A stretch of 9,679 bases of DNA, from assembly GCA_021796055.1 (NCBI GenBank), contig JAJYOS010000174.1, forward strand, positions 1 to 9,679, given 5' to 3'. Of this stretch, positions 1 through 6,343 are shown piece after piece. The notes under the pieces were generated by a model. The model saw only the letters and a program-made list of their open reading frames with translations. It did not search any database and had not been told where the DNA came from. The stretch's first letter is position 1, and each line of letters starts with the position of its first letter. The DNA comes from Bacteroidota bacterium (GTDB lineage: Bacteria; Bacteroidota; Kryptoniia; Kryptoniales; JAKASW01). A program made the translations under genes and the position numbers.

Positions 1-1359
1 GATTGCCGAGTAGAGGAAAAGCGAACTCAGCTCCTTCTGCGAATGATCCTTGATCGCGGGTTTGAGTCCTCGGTAAACAAGAACCAACCAGAGGAGAAGT
101 CCGACAATCAGCAGGATTTGCCAGGCTCTGCCCAGCTCAAGATATTCCCAACCCTGCATTCCGAAGTAATACCATAGCTTCCCAAGGAACTGGTTGATCC
201 CCAGGAATTCGCCGAACAAGCTTCCGAGAGCGACCACGACGACGGCGACAAAGAGGATGTTGACCCACGCCTTCTGTCCCGTTGGCTCGGACTTGCTCAG
301 TAATGGCGGAAGGAAGAGAGCGGCTGCGACGAATGACATCGCGACCCAAAAAATCGCGAGCTGGAGATGCCACGTGCGTATCACATTAAACGGCAGATAT
401 TTCTCGAGATCGAGTCCATAGAACCCGAAGGGCTCTGCGCGGTAATGTGCCAGTGCCCCGCCGGCAAAGACCTGCAGTACGAACAGTGCTGCGACGACCA
501 CGAAGTACTTCAGTATCGCCTTCTGGCTTTCGGTCGGAGGTGCAGCGGCCGATTTCAGGAAATGGTCGTCTATGCCAGACTTCCAGCCGAGGTAATCGAA
601 CTTCCCGAACAGGAAGAGGATCAGTCCCGTCATGCCGAGGAGTGAAACAAGGCTCAGCGCGCTCCATACGAGGGCCGAACTGGTCGGATAGTTTCCGGTC
701 AGCTTGTCAAACGGCCAGTTGTTCGTGTAGGAGTAATTCTTGCCCGGCCGATTCGTCGAGGCGGCCCATGCAGCCCAAGCGAAGAATGTGGTCAGCTGTC
801 TGAGCTGCGTTGGATTTGAAATGAAGTCCTGCGGCAAGCCCGGGGCCCTGTGCCGTTCGGTGAAATAGTTGGTCCAATGATGTATTTCTTCCTGGTACGC
901 ATCGGCTTCCGGCTCCGTCAACGTCAGTACACCTGTCGTAGCATCGTATCTGTTCTCATGTAAGACTCTTTGAACCTGCGCTGTAATACTTGCCTTCTTT
1001 TCCTCCGTTAGGTTTTGGTAAGGAGTGTCATATGTCTGCGAAGCTAATGCCGTCTGAACATCGACCGCTTCCCGGTGAAGGTATTCCGCCGAGTAGTCGG
1101 GTCCGAGATAGGCACCGTGTCCTAATAAAGTGCCGTCATCCATCAAGCCGTACTTCAGAAATACTTCCTGACCGGCTTTGATGTCGGATGAGGTAAACAG
1201 TGTGTTGCCTTGTGCGTCGACGACCTTTTGGGGAATCGGCGGGGCATCCTGGTAGGTCTTCACCGTCACGAACAACAGGATTGTAAACCCGAAGATCATG
1301 ACGAGCAGTGCCGAGTGTTTCCACCACGGTGATAGTGTTTCATTTTTGGATTCAGCCAT
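1..1359 (-). CDS. norB: Quinol-dependent nitric oxide reductase (qNOR), N-terminal part
   Basis: An open frame of 453 codons runs off the left edge, so the C-terminal part is outside the window (the family is usually about 750-800 residues). qNOR is an inner-membrane enzyme that reduces two NO to N2O with electrons from quinol; it is also called NorZ. After one N-terminal membrane helix (about residues 14-34) comes the periplasmic cytochrome-c-like domain with the family stretch GQEVFLKYGLMDDGTLLGHG, then GAYLGPDYSAEYLH. Further helices follow, including RTWHLQLAIFW, whose H331 is in the position of a haem ligand. The NWPFDKLTGNYPTS, FGFYGLDLEKYLPFN and GMQGWEYLELGRAWQ stretches are also typical. 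The catalytic iron ligands lie beyond the edge. I chose ATG 1359 because GAGGG lies just upstream; ATG 1371 is in frame and gives four more residues. It has its own promoter with an FNR/HcpR-like operator. Confidence 0.93.
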   Translation of the reverse strand, partial: MAESKNETLSPWWKHSALLVMIFGFTILLFVTVKTYQDAPPIPQKVVDAQGNTLFTSSDIKAGQEVFLKYGLMDDGTLLGHGAYLGPDYSAEYLHREAVDVQTALASQTYDTPYQNLTEEKKASITAQVQRVLHENRYDATTGVLTLTEPEADAYQEEIHHWTNYFTERHRAPGLPQDFISNPTQLRQLTTFFAWAAWAASTNRPGKNYSYTNNWPFDKLTGNYPTSSALVWSALSLVSLLGMTGLILFLFGKFDYLGWKSGIDDHFLKSAAAPPTESQKAILKYFVVVAALFVLQVFAGGALAHYRAEPFGFYGLDLEKYLPFNVIRTWHLQLAIFWVAMSFVAAALFLPPLLSKSEPTGQKAWVNILFVAVVVVALGSLFGEFLGINQFLGKLWYYFGMQGWEYLELGRAWQILLIVGLLLWLVLVYRGLKPAIKDHSQKELSSLFLYSAI

Positions 1360-1407
1360 ATTGTCCCTCATGTAAGTCTTGTTAGCATTTCCGATGATTT
1401 CGTCCGA

Positions 1408-1413
1408 AAAATA
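1408..1413 (-). promoter_or_regulatory. Putative -10 element of the qNOR promoter
   Basis: On the minus strand these bases read TATTTT. They sit where the -10 hexamer is expected for a class II FNR-type promoter with the operator at 1436-1449 replacing the -35 region. This predicts transcription starting near 1401 and a leader of about 40 nt before ATG 1359. The hexamer alone is weak evidence; the matched spacing at the second operator is what supports it. Confidence 0.5.
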
Positions 1414-1435
1414 AAAGGCCAAAGCGACAGAAAAA

Positions 1436-1449
1436 TTGACTTAGGTCAA
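1436..1449 (-). promoter_or_regulatory. CRP/FNR-family operator upstream of qNOR
   Basis: TTGACTTAGGTCAA is a palindrome TTGAC-N4-GTCAA; read on the minus strand it is TTGACCTAAGTCAA. Such half-sites are known for FNR-fold regulators, and TTGACC...GTCAA particularly resembles sites reported for the nitrosative-stress regulator HcpR, with DNR/NnrR as alternatives. Its centre (1442.5) is 29.5 bp from the first base of a -10-like hexamer, which fits activation from about -41.5. A near-identical site with the same spacing precedes the DUF2249 operon. The regulator itself is not in the window, so its identity is inferred. Confidence 0.72.
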
Positions 1450-1509
1450 GAAATGCCAATTATTGCGGGCGCACTCAAATTTGAGAAAAAAGGCGCTGGC
1501 CGGGCTGAA

Positions 1510-3369
1510 TCAGTCGGTGATGAGCATAACCCGACCGTCGAGATCGTTTACGATGACCCGATGGGCATCCAACGGAACCGGGGTGTTTACGACGGTCACG
1601 CCAACGCGATGTTTCCACAGTATTTTTCCGGTTTTCGCCTGCATGGCATACACGAATCCGTTCTGCGTCCCGAAGAATACGACGCCGTCCTTCTCGACAG
1701 GCATCGACGGATCTATGTCATAGCCATAACGGCAGTCTGTCACCCAGCTTGTTGAGAGCGACGGTTTCGTCGGAGAAAATGCAAACACGGTATCCTCCAT
1801 CGTGCGGGCATAGACTCGCTCTCCGTCATTTGAAATACAGATACATTCGCGAACGTGATAGCGGTTGGTTTGCCACACCGCCTTCCCTGTTGCCGCATCT
1901 ATCGCGGTCAGGTATCGATCCGGTGCCACGATGAAAATCTTGTTGTCAGCGCCGACCGGCCAGCAGGCTGCAGGAGAATACAAAAGGCCGGTGTTGCCGT
2001 TGCTCCATTTCCATGCCAGCGAGCCGTCAGTTGAGTCGAGAGCATACAGGTAAGTGCTCCACGCTCCAAATACGACCTTCCCATGATAAACGAGCGGCCT
2101 CGTCTCTACAAATCCGTCGATGCCTTTATACCGCCACTTCAGCTTGCCGCTCTTGAGATCGATTGCGCGGAATGTGCTGTCGCTGCTGCCGATGTAGACG
2201 ACTCCGCCTTCGACTTCGGGCGCCGCAACGACCGGCTCTCCGGTTTTGTGTTTCCATGCGAGCCTCCCCGTCGCCGCATTCAGGCAATAGATGTTGTCGT
2301 CGGACGAACCGAATACTACCAATCCATTTGATGCAGAAGGGGTGGAATATACCGTGGCTCCCGTCTTGAATGTCCACTGCCTCGCCCCATCCCTTAAAGA
2401 GTAGCTGGTAACAAAGCCGCTGCTGTTGCCGACGATCACGTGATCCTTCCACACCGCCGGAGTCGAAGCGATGGTGTATCCGGTGTTCACAGTCCATGCG
2501 GTCCTGGCATGCGGGAATTCCCGGTTGATCGCGAAACTCGGCCGCGGATAGGTTGTGGTATCTGTCGCGTAGTCTCTCTGCCCGAGGGGCACCTTGTACC
2601 AGGTGGTCTCTGTTCCGATGCCGGGCCGCCGTTCGGTGAAGTACATCGTATCGGATCGCACGTCGACGATATTGTATCCGCCGCCGGACTGTCCTGCGCG
2701 CAGGTTCGACCTTCCCATCACTCCGGGAATCCCTTCGAAATTCAATTTCAGGTTTGCGTGGCCATGTCCGACGAGGACAACCTGCGTATTGTAATGCTTA
2801 AGCAGATCGGTCATCAGGTACCAGTTGTCGATGCTGTTGTCGACCGGATAATGAGTAACCATAATCAGCGGCTGTCCTTTGTCGGGAAGGTTTGTCAGGA
2901 CAGAGTCGATCCACCTCATATCTTCGGGTGCGAAGTGTCCGTCACCCATTTTCATGATCGGTCCCTCGCAAAGTCCGATGAAACGGTAACCGGCATACTG
3001 GAACATGAATTTGTCGCTCTTCCACAGTTTTGTAAATTCAGTGCAGCCGGACTCAGACCACTTCGCGTCGTGATTACCGGGGATGATGTAATACGGGAAC
3101 TTAAGGCTGTCGAGCATCGACTTTGCCAGAGTGAGCTGGGCGTCGGAACCCATTTCGCCTATGTCACCGGATACAATAACGAAGGCTATGCCGTGAAGCG
3201 TGTTTATGTCGTGAACAGATGCGTTGAGGTCGGCAGCCCCCGTCGGACTTCCGACATGAGTGTCACTCAACCACGCGAAGCGGAAAGGCTGAGTTTGAGA
3301 GCATGATAAAGTGGAAGCAAGAAGCAGGAACGCTATCGTAAAAAGTCGAAAAGAGAGTCTCATGCGCAT
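1510..3369 (-). CDS. Exported calcineurin-like phosphoesterase with PQQ-like beta-propeller
   Basis: 619 residues. An N-terminal export signal (basic start, hydrophobic residues about 9-21, Cys23) leads into a metallophosphoesterase domain with all motifs of the family: D36 and H38 (SDTHVG), D69 (SGDIGE), N99-H100-D101 (PGNHD), H173 (VTHYP) and G201-H204 (GHGH). From about residue 285 to the end are WD-like PQQ repeats (for example AATGRLAWKHKTGEP, LKSGKLKWRYKG, AATGKAVWQ), enough for a seven- or eight-bladed propeller. The protein probably acts in the periplasm or at the cell surface as a di-metal phosphohydrolase; its substrate is unknown. TLSC is a poor lipobox, so lipidation is uncertain. 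ATG 3369 and ATG 3363 are both possible starts and neither has a clear Shine-Dalgarno. It lies between qNOR and the divergent DUF2249 operon and may share the operator at 3474-3487. Confidence 0.9.
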   Translation of the reverse strand: MRMRLSFRLFTIAFLLLASTLSCSQTQPFRFAWLSDTHVGSPTGAADLNASVHDINTLHGIAFVIVSGDIGEMGSDAQLTLAKSMLDSLKFPYYIIPGNHDAKWSESGCTEFTKLWKSDKFMFQYAGYRFIGLCEGPIMKMGDGHFAPEDMRWIDSVLTNLPDKGQPLIMVTHYPVDNSIDNWYLMTDLLKHYNTQVVLVGHGHANLKLNFEGIPGVMGRSNLRAGQSGGGYNIVDVRSDTMYFTERRPGIGTETTWYKVPLGQRDYATDTTTYPRPSFAINREFPHARTAWTVNTGYTIASTPAVWKDHVIVGNSSGFVTSYSLRDGARQWTFKTGATVYSTPSASNGLVVFGSSDDNIYCLNAATGRLAWKHKTGEPVVAAPEVEGGVVYIGSSDSTFRAIDLKSGKLKWRYKGIDGFVETRPLVYHGKVVFGAWSTYLYALDSTDGSLAWKWSNGNTGLLYSPAACWPVGADNKIFIVAPDRYLTAIDAATGKAVWQTNRYHVRECICISNDGERVYARTMEDTVFAFSPTKPSLSTSWVTDCRYGYDIDPSMPVEKDGVVFFGTQNGFVYAMQAKTGKILWKHRVGVTVVNTPVPLDAHRVIVNDLDGRVMLITD

Positions 3370-3473
3370 TGGACAGCCGATTTTTTGTTGAACACAGAAG
3401 TATTAATCCGTGAAACTTTCACAAAGGACGAAGCATTTCTCTTTATATAATCAATCATATTAATATTTGCAAT

Positions 3474-3487
3474 TTGACCGATGTCAA
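3474..3487 (+). promoter_or_regulatory. CRP/FNR-family operator upstream of the DUF2249-hemerythrin operon
   Basis: TTGACCGATGTCAA has the same TTGAC-N4-GTCAA form as the site before qNOR; with its flank (ATTTGACC) it is close to HcpR-type sites. The centre (3480.5) is 29.5 bp from the first base of the TATCTT hexamer at 3510, exactly the geometry seen at the qNOR promoter. The site lies in the divergent region between the phosphoesterase gene and the operon, so it could act in both directions. Confidence 0.72.
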
Positions 3488-3509
3488 GGCATACCCTGAA
3501 TCTCCGCAG

Positions 3510-3515
3510 TATCTT
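3510..3515 (+). promoter_or_regulatory. Putative -10 element of the DUF2249-hemerythrin operon
   Basis: TATCTT sits where the -10 hexamer should be if the operator at 3474-3487 is centred at -41.5. The predicted start is near 3522, giving a short leader of about 16 nt that still contains the ribosome binding site AAGGAG at 3526-3531. This also means that the in-frame ATG at 3481, inside the operator, cannot be the start of the protein. Confidence 0.5.
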
Positions 3516-3537
3516 GTTATGGAAAAAGGAGACAAAA

Positions 3538-3780
3538 ATGGTTGACAATAAAGATACATTGGTGTTGGATGCCAGGCCCATCGTACCGAAGGAGAAACAT
3601 CCGACGATTCATGCTACTTTTGAAGGACTGGCTCCCGGCGCGAGCATGCTGCTTATAAACGACCACGATCCCAAGCCGCTGTATTACGAATTCAGTTTCG
3701 AGAAGCCCGGCATGTTTAAATGGGAATACACCGAGCAGGGCCCCGAAGTCTGGAAAGTGGTCATCACGAAAATCGGCTGA
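3538..3780 (+). CDS. DUF2249 domain protein
   Basis: 80 residues, cytoplasmic, one domain. Family marks are the LDARP start (residues 10-14), the HPTIHATFEGLAPG segment (21-34), the NDHDPKPLYYEF core (41-52) and the closing QGPEVWKVVITK. DUF2249 proteins have a TusA-like small fold; they occur singly or fused to hemerythrin domains and are often found near NO-related genes, but their biochemical role is not settled. ATG 3538 is the start because AAGGAG lies 6 nt before it; an in-frame ATG at 3481 lies within the operator and upstream of the predicted transcription start. The hemerythrin gene follows after 38 nt, so the two probably form an operon. An electron-transfer or metal-handling role with the hemerythrin is inference only. 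Confidence 0.85.
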   Translation: MVDNKDTLVLDARPIVPKEKHPTIHATFEGLAPGASMLLINDHDPKPLYYEFSFEKPGMFKWEYTEQGPEVWKVVITKIG

Positions 3781-3818
3781 GTTATCTTTTAGACAGTGTG
3801 CGCTGGAGGAGATTTGAT

Positions 3819-4313
3819 ATGGGAACTCTTTATGAATATTTAGCAGGTGATCATGAAAGGCTCAATGACCTGCTGACCCGCGCCGCGGAAGGCGAAAGAG
3901 GAATTGATATGGGGCCTTACACGGAATTCCGGCAGGGTTTACTCCGACATATCGGTATCGAAGAGAAGATCGTCCTGCCGGCAATTGCCCGGTTCCAGAA
4001 CGGCAAACAGGCGGAGATTGCCCAACGTCTTCGTCTCGACCACGGTGCGCTTGTCGCCCTGTTGGTGCCTCCTCCTACCCCCGCTATCGTCGAGACAATC
4101 AGGTTGATACTTAAGGCCCACAACCCGCTTGAGGAAGATGAAGGAGGCTTGTACGAACTTATTGAGAAGCTTGCCGGCGAAGAGGCGGACGGCTTGTTGG
4201 AAAAATTGAAAACTGCTCCTGAAGTGCCAGCATTGCCGCACAACGATTGGCCCGGCGTAATCGATGCCACTCGCCGCGCAGTCGAACGGGCCGGATACAA
4301 TCCGGCCTTCTGA
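3819..4313 (+). CDS. Hemerythrin-like HHE cation-binding protein
   Basis: 164 residues, predicted helical and cytoplasmic. The di-iron ligand pattern is visible: H12 (GDHERL), H44 and E48 (RHIGIEEK), H75 (LDHGAL), and H101 with E105/E106 (KAHNPLEEDE). Hemerythrin-like domains bind O2, NO or peroxide at a non-haem di-iron site, or serve in iron-sulphur repair (RIC/YtfE group). This one lacks the N-terminal ScdA/DUF542 domain of RIC. The start at ATG 3819 is fixed by GGAGGAG at 3805-3811; the frame is open further upstream to 3720 but would overlap the DUF2249 gene. Its place behind the DUF2249 gene under an NO-type operator suggests NO or oxygen sensing, scavenging or repair. The last 25 or so residues (PHNDWPGVIDATRRAVERAG) lie outside the four-helix core. 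Confidence 0.87.
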   Translation: MGTLYEYLAGDHERLNDLLTRAAEGERGIDMGPYTEFRQGLLRHIGIEEKIVLPAIARFQNGKQAEIAQRLRLDHGALVALLVPPPTPAIVETIRLILKAHNPLEEDEGGLYELIEKLAGEEADGLLEKLKTAPEVPALPHNDWPGVIDATRRAVERAGYNPAF

Positions 4314-4328
4314 AATCTTGCTCCGGCT

Positions 4329-4414
4329 GAAGCCTTCGCAAGGTTTCGAAGAATGGTGCAGTGGAACCTTGCGAAGGTTTCCAGGGAACCCCGCCGTTCC
4401 TTTCGTAAGGTTTC
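4329..4414. repeat. Palindromic repeat cluster A (three 19-nt units)
   Basis: Three units of the form GAAACCTTCGCAAGGTTTC lie at 4329-4347, 4363-4381 (inverted core, CTTGCGAAG) and 4396-4414 (degenerate), spaced 34 and 33 nt apart. Each can fold by itself (arms CCTT/AAGG around CGC or GCG). The first two also pair with each other: CCTTCGCAAGGTT (4333-4345) and AACCTTGCGAAGG (4365-4377) are perfect 13-bp inverted arms around a 19-nt spacer. The cluster fills the gap between the convergent hemerythrin and barrel-protein genes, and the last unit contains the barrel gene's stop codon. It may serve as a two-way terminator or mRNA 3' stabiliser, but it lacks a T-tract. It resembles REP/BIME elements in architecture; a related cluster is at 8395-8490. 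Confidence 0.85.
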
Positions 4415-4880
4415 AGTTGACTCCCACCCTGATTCCGACCAAGACTCCCGGATAGTACGCCTGCAATTCAAGAAAGATATATTTGTATCCGACGCCGAGA
4501 CCGACAGCAGGCGTAATGCTGTGCCAGGTATGCTCGTAAAGATTGCCGCTGTGAAAATTCGGCTGCGAGTACGGCGGTGTATACCTATAGCTGACGTACA
4601 TGGCGCCCGCCATCCAATAGAATACGTTCGATGCATCACTCCGCGCGTAAAGAGCAAACGAGCGGAAAGTACCCCAGCCGACGTTGGGCCCTATGACTTC
4701 AGCCAAACCGTACCTTCCCTCGTAACTCCAGTCTCCGTATTTCACGCCAGCGCCTAGCTGCCACATCGGTGCGAATGGTACGCTGACGACTATGGATGCG
4801 GTAGGCTCAACTATGGGATCCTTGTTAACTTGGGCTTTGGTAGCTATGGGCAATAACGCGACCAATATCATCCACCTCAT
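4413..4880 (-). CDS. Small exported beta-barrel-like protein, paralogue 1
   Basis: 155 residues. A signal peptide (MRWMILVALLPIATKA, cut before QV) is followed by about 139 residues rich in alternating aromatic/small residues and glycine, such as WQLGAGVKYGDWSYEGRYG, YWMAGAMYVSYRY and VGYKYIFLELQAYYPG, which suggests an eight-stranded outer-membrane barrel. It ends GIRVGVN, without the usual terminal Phe or Tyr, so a barrel is likely but not proven. I know no family name for it. The start is ATG 4880 with AAGGAG 6 nt upstream; the frame stays open to 4922, but that extension overlaps a hairpin. A close paralogue lies at 8489-8974 in the same orientation, and each has the same repeat cluster just past its stop. 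No separate promoter was found; it may be read from the gene upstream through the hairpin. Confidence 0.75.
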   Translation of the reverse strand: MRWMILVALLPIATKAQVNKDPIVEPTASIVVSVPFAPMWQLGAGVKYGDWSYEGRYGLAEVIGPNVGWGTFRSFALYARSDASNVFYWMAGAMYVSYRYTPPYSQPNFHSGNLYEHTWHSITPAVGLGVGYKYIFLELQAYYPGVLVGIRVGVN

Positions 4881-4899
4881 TTCTCTCTCCTTTGCCATT

Positions 4900-4943
4900 A
4901 AAAAGGAACATAGCAAGGCCATCTACTAATAAGATGGCCTTGC
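4900..4943 (-). terminator. Hairpin with delayed T-tract between the unknown protein and barrel genes
   Basis: GCAAGGCCATCT (4913-4924) and AGATGGCCTTGC (4932-4943) form a perfect 12-bp stem with a 7-nt loop. On the minus strand, eight bases (TATGTTCC) separate the stem from TTTTT (4904-4900), so it is an imperfect intrinsic terminator for the gene ending at 4955. It sits only about 20 nt before the ribosome binding site of the barrel gene, so it might instead act as an attenuator or as an mRNA-stabilising stem between two cotranscribed genes. Read on the plus strand it has no T-tract. Confidence 0.6.
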
Positions 4944-4954
4944 ACCCTGATTCA

Positions 4955-5920
4955 TCATTGCCAAACACCGGTATAGGAGCCTGTCTGCTGGGCGGCCCAA
5001 AATTGCGCGACTGTCACGATCTTACCCGTAGGGTCCGCATAGCTTCCGTCGGGGTTGGGCGTAAGCTGGGTGATTGGGTAATCAGCACTACCGACCGTAC
5101 TGTAGCCGTTAGAGCCATCGGGGGCCCAGTTAACTCCGGCCAAAGCAACGAACTGCTGCTGATACTCTCGGATCTTCTGAAGCAACCAGTGATAGTCGCT
5201 CCAAGCCACATTGGAAAGGTGGTCTATGTTCGAATCTTGACTGGAGTTGTTACTATAAAAGAACACCCAGGGTGACCCTACGTTTGCCGCCAGACAGTTG
5301 AACACCGTGTTAAGGTAACCCCAGATAGTTAGGTCAGAACAAACAAATGCCCCGACGAATTTTTGGCCGAGTTGCCTTTTGAATTCGTTGTAAATGTTCT
5401 GTATTGCGGTACTATTGCTAGTCGTGACCTCCTGCAAACACACGTCAGATATGCTGCAGAGTGCGTCGTAATTGTCGCATAGTACATAGTCCACGTTTTG
5501 CAACAGGCCCCAGTGTGGTGTGTGAGTCGGACACTCAATACAATCACCCACCCACACGTACCCATTTTTGCCGTGAATCACCGGTAGCAAATTGTTTACT
5601 GCGTCGATGGTGTCGTGGTTGGGGTTGCCTGGCTCGTCGAAGTAAAAGTTCTTCACGCCTAGGTCCATCAAATCAGAGACTATCTGGGGGGAGAGCGAGC
5701 CAGCTTGCACAATTACTTTACCAGGGTCAAAGTCGCCGGAGTACTGAGCCGTCATCATGGCCATTGAGTACCCTTTTTGATCTAGCGCGTAGGCCAGGTC
5801 CTGATCCATGATTCCCAGCCTTCCTGCGCTGGTGGGATTCGCGCTATACTGGCCTGATGCCTGATTGAAAGTAAATGGATCGGGAACCATTGCCCCTGCA
5901 TAATACTTGAATAGTGCCAT
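4955..5920 (-). CDS. Unrecognised protein, probable TIM-barrel (glycosidase-like) fold
   Basis: 321 residues, no signal peptide or membrane segment. I do not recognise the family. The succession of hydrophobic strands each ending in polar residues looks like a (beta/alpha)8 barrel: SMAMMTAQ, VKNFYFDEP (D95, E96), GYVWVGDC (D126), VDYVLCDNYD (D149, D152), FVGAFVCSD and SPWVFFYSNN. The DE pair at the end of a strand would suit a hydrolase active site, though this is inference. A cluster C127-x2-C130-x2-H133-x2-H136 followed by C148, C155 and C161 could bind metal. The last 75 or so residues (from about FVALAGVNWAPDGSNG) are rich in Gly, Asn, Tyr and Pro, like a small binding module. The start is ATG 5920, with AAGGAG 6 nt before it; 14 more codons are open upstream but lack support. 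The barrel-protein gene follows on the same strand. Confidence 0.7.
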   Translation of the reverse strand: MALFKYYAGAMVPDPFTFNQASGQYSANPTSAGRLGIMDQDLAYALDQKGYSMAMMTAQYSGDFDPGKVIVQAGSLSPQIVSDLMDLGVKNFYFDEPGNPNHDTIDAVNNLLPVIHGKNGYVWVGDCIECPTHTPHWGLLQNVDYVLCDNYDALCSISDVCLQEVTTSNSTAIQNIYNEFKRQLGQKFVGAFVCSDLTIWGYLNTVFNCLAANVGSPWVFFYSNNSSQDSNIDHLSNVAWSDYHWLLQKIREYQQQFVALAGVNWAPDGSNGYSTVGSADYPITQLTPNPDGSYADPTGKIVTVAQFWAAQQTGSYTGVWQ

Positions 5921-5968
5921 TTCTATCTCCTTTCTTAATTGTGGCCAATCCGCGTGACACACATTGAA

Positions 5969-5997
5969 GCTATAGAAAACAATTCAAGCAATTACAA
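5969..5997 (-). promoter_or_regulatory. Possible sigma-70-type promoter of the unknown TIM-barrel-like gene
   Basis: On the minus strand TTGTAA (5997-5992) and TATAGC (5974-5969) are separated by 17 bp, about 50 nt ahead of ATG 5920. Both hexamers are only partial matches to consensus, so this is a weak call. Confidence 0.35.
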
Positions 5998-6343
5998 ATC
6001 TCACCGGACATACCGCCATACTACACGACTCTCTTCATCCGTACATATTCTTAGATGAAAACTAGTGAGTGCCAACTTACGTGTCAAGGCCGTTTAGCAA
6101 AATTTGGGAGGAAGCGGACTGTGCTTCTTGGCTTGGTCAATTTGAGATCCTCGGACGCAAATCTCAACGGGACACGATGGGGAGTCTCGAACGGCGCTTA
6201 AATTGCAAAATTCTTTCGAAGCTGCTTGTGCATATGAGCCGGCATTCCAGCCGAGCGTCGAGTTCTCCCAAAAGGCTTCTCGGTCTCCCTGGATGATTTG
6301 GGTCGCTGATATCACCGTTAGCTATGGTGTGAACGAAACGGGG
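5998..6343. other. Intergenic stretch without a supported gene
   Basis: The interval between the unknown barrel-like gene and the frameshifted SnoaL-like gene holds only short open frames of 70-90 codons on either strand. They lack ribosome binding sites, recognisable motifs or plausible composition. I saw no tRNA, long repeat or strong hairpin. The stretch could be leftover DNA from decay, in keeping with the broken gene beside it. Confidence 0.5.

Noticed and set aside
1460..1509. Possible terminator after the phosphoesterase gene (GC-rich stretch then TTTTTT on the minus strand)
   Set aside because: The only stem I can draw is about three base pairs, too weak to call despite the T-run at 1491-1486.
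2440..3306. 288-codon open frame on the plus strand
   Set aside because: It lies fully antisense to the phosphoesterase gene, whose motifs are unmistakable, and its own translation shows no domain or plausible composition.
3481..3537. Earlier ATG for the DUF2249 protein (19 more residues)
   Set aside because: The codon lies inside the operator and upstream of the predicted transcription start, whereas ATG 3538 has AAGGAG at 6 nt and begins where the family begins.
4329..4414. Repeat cluster as a CRISPR array
   Set aside because: Only three units, palindromic and alternating in orientation, with short conserved spacers and no cas gene; this is a BIME-like arrangement.
3917..4657. 246-codon minus-strand frame across the hemerythrin gene, repeat cluster A and barrel gene 1
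   Set aside because: It overlaps two better genes in other frames and crosses the palindromic repeat. Its product is Ser/Arg-rich, without a motif. A similar frame arises at 8094-8492 from repeat cluster B for the same reason.
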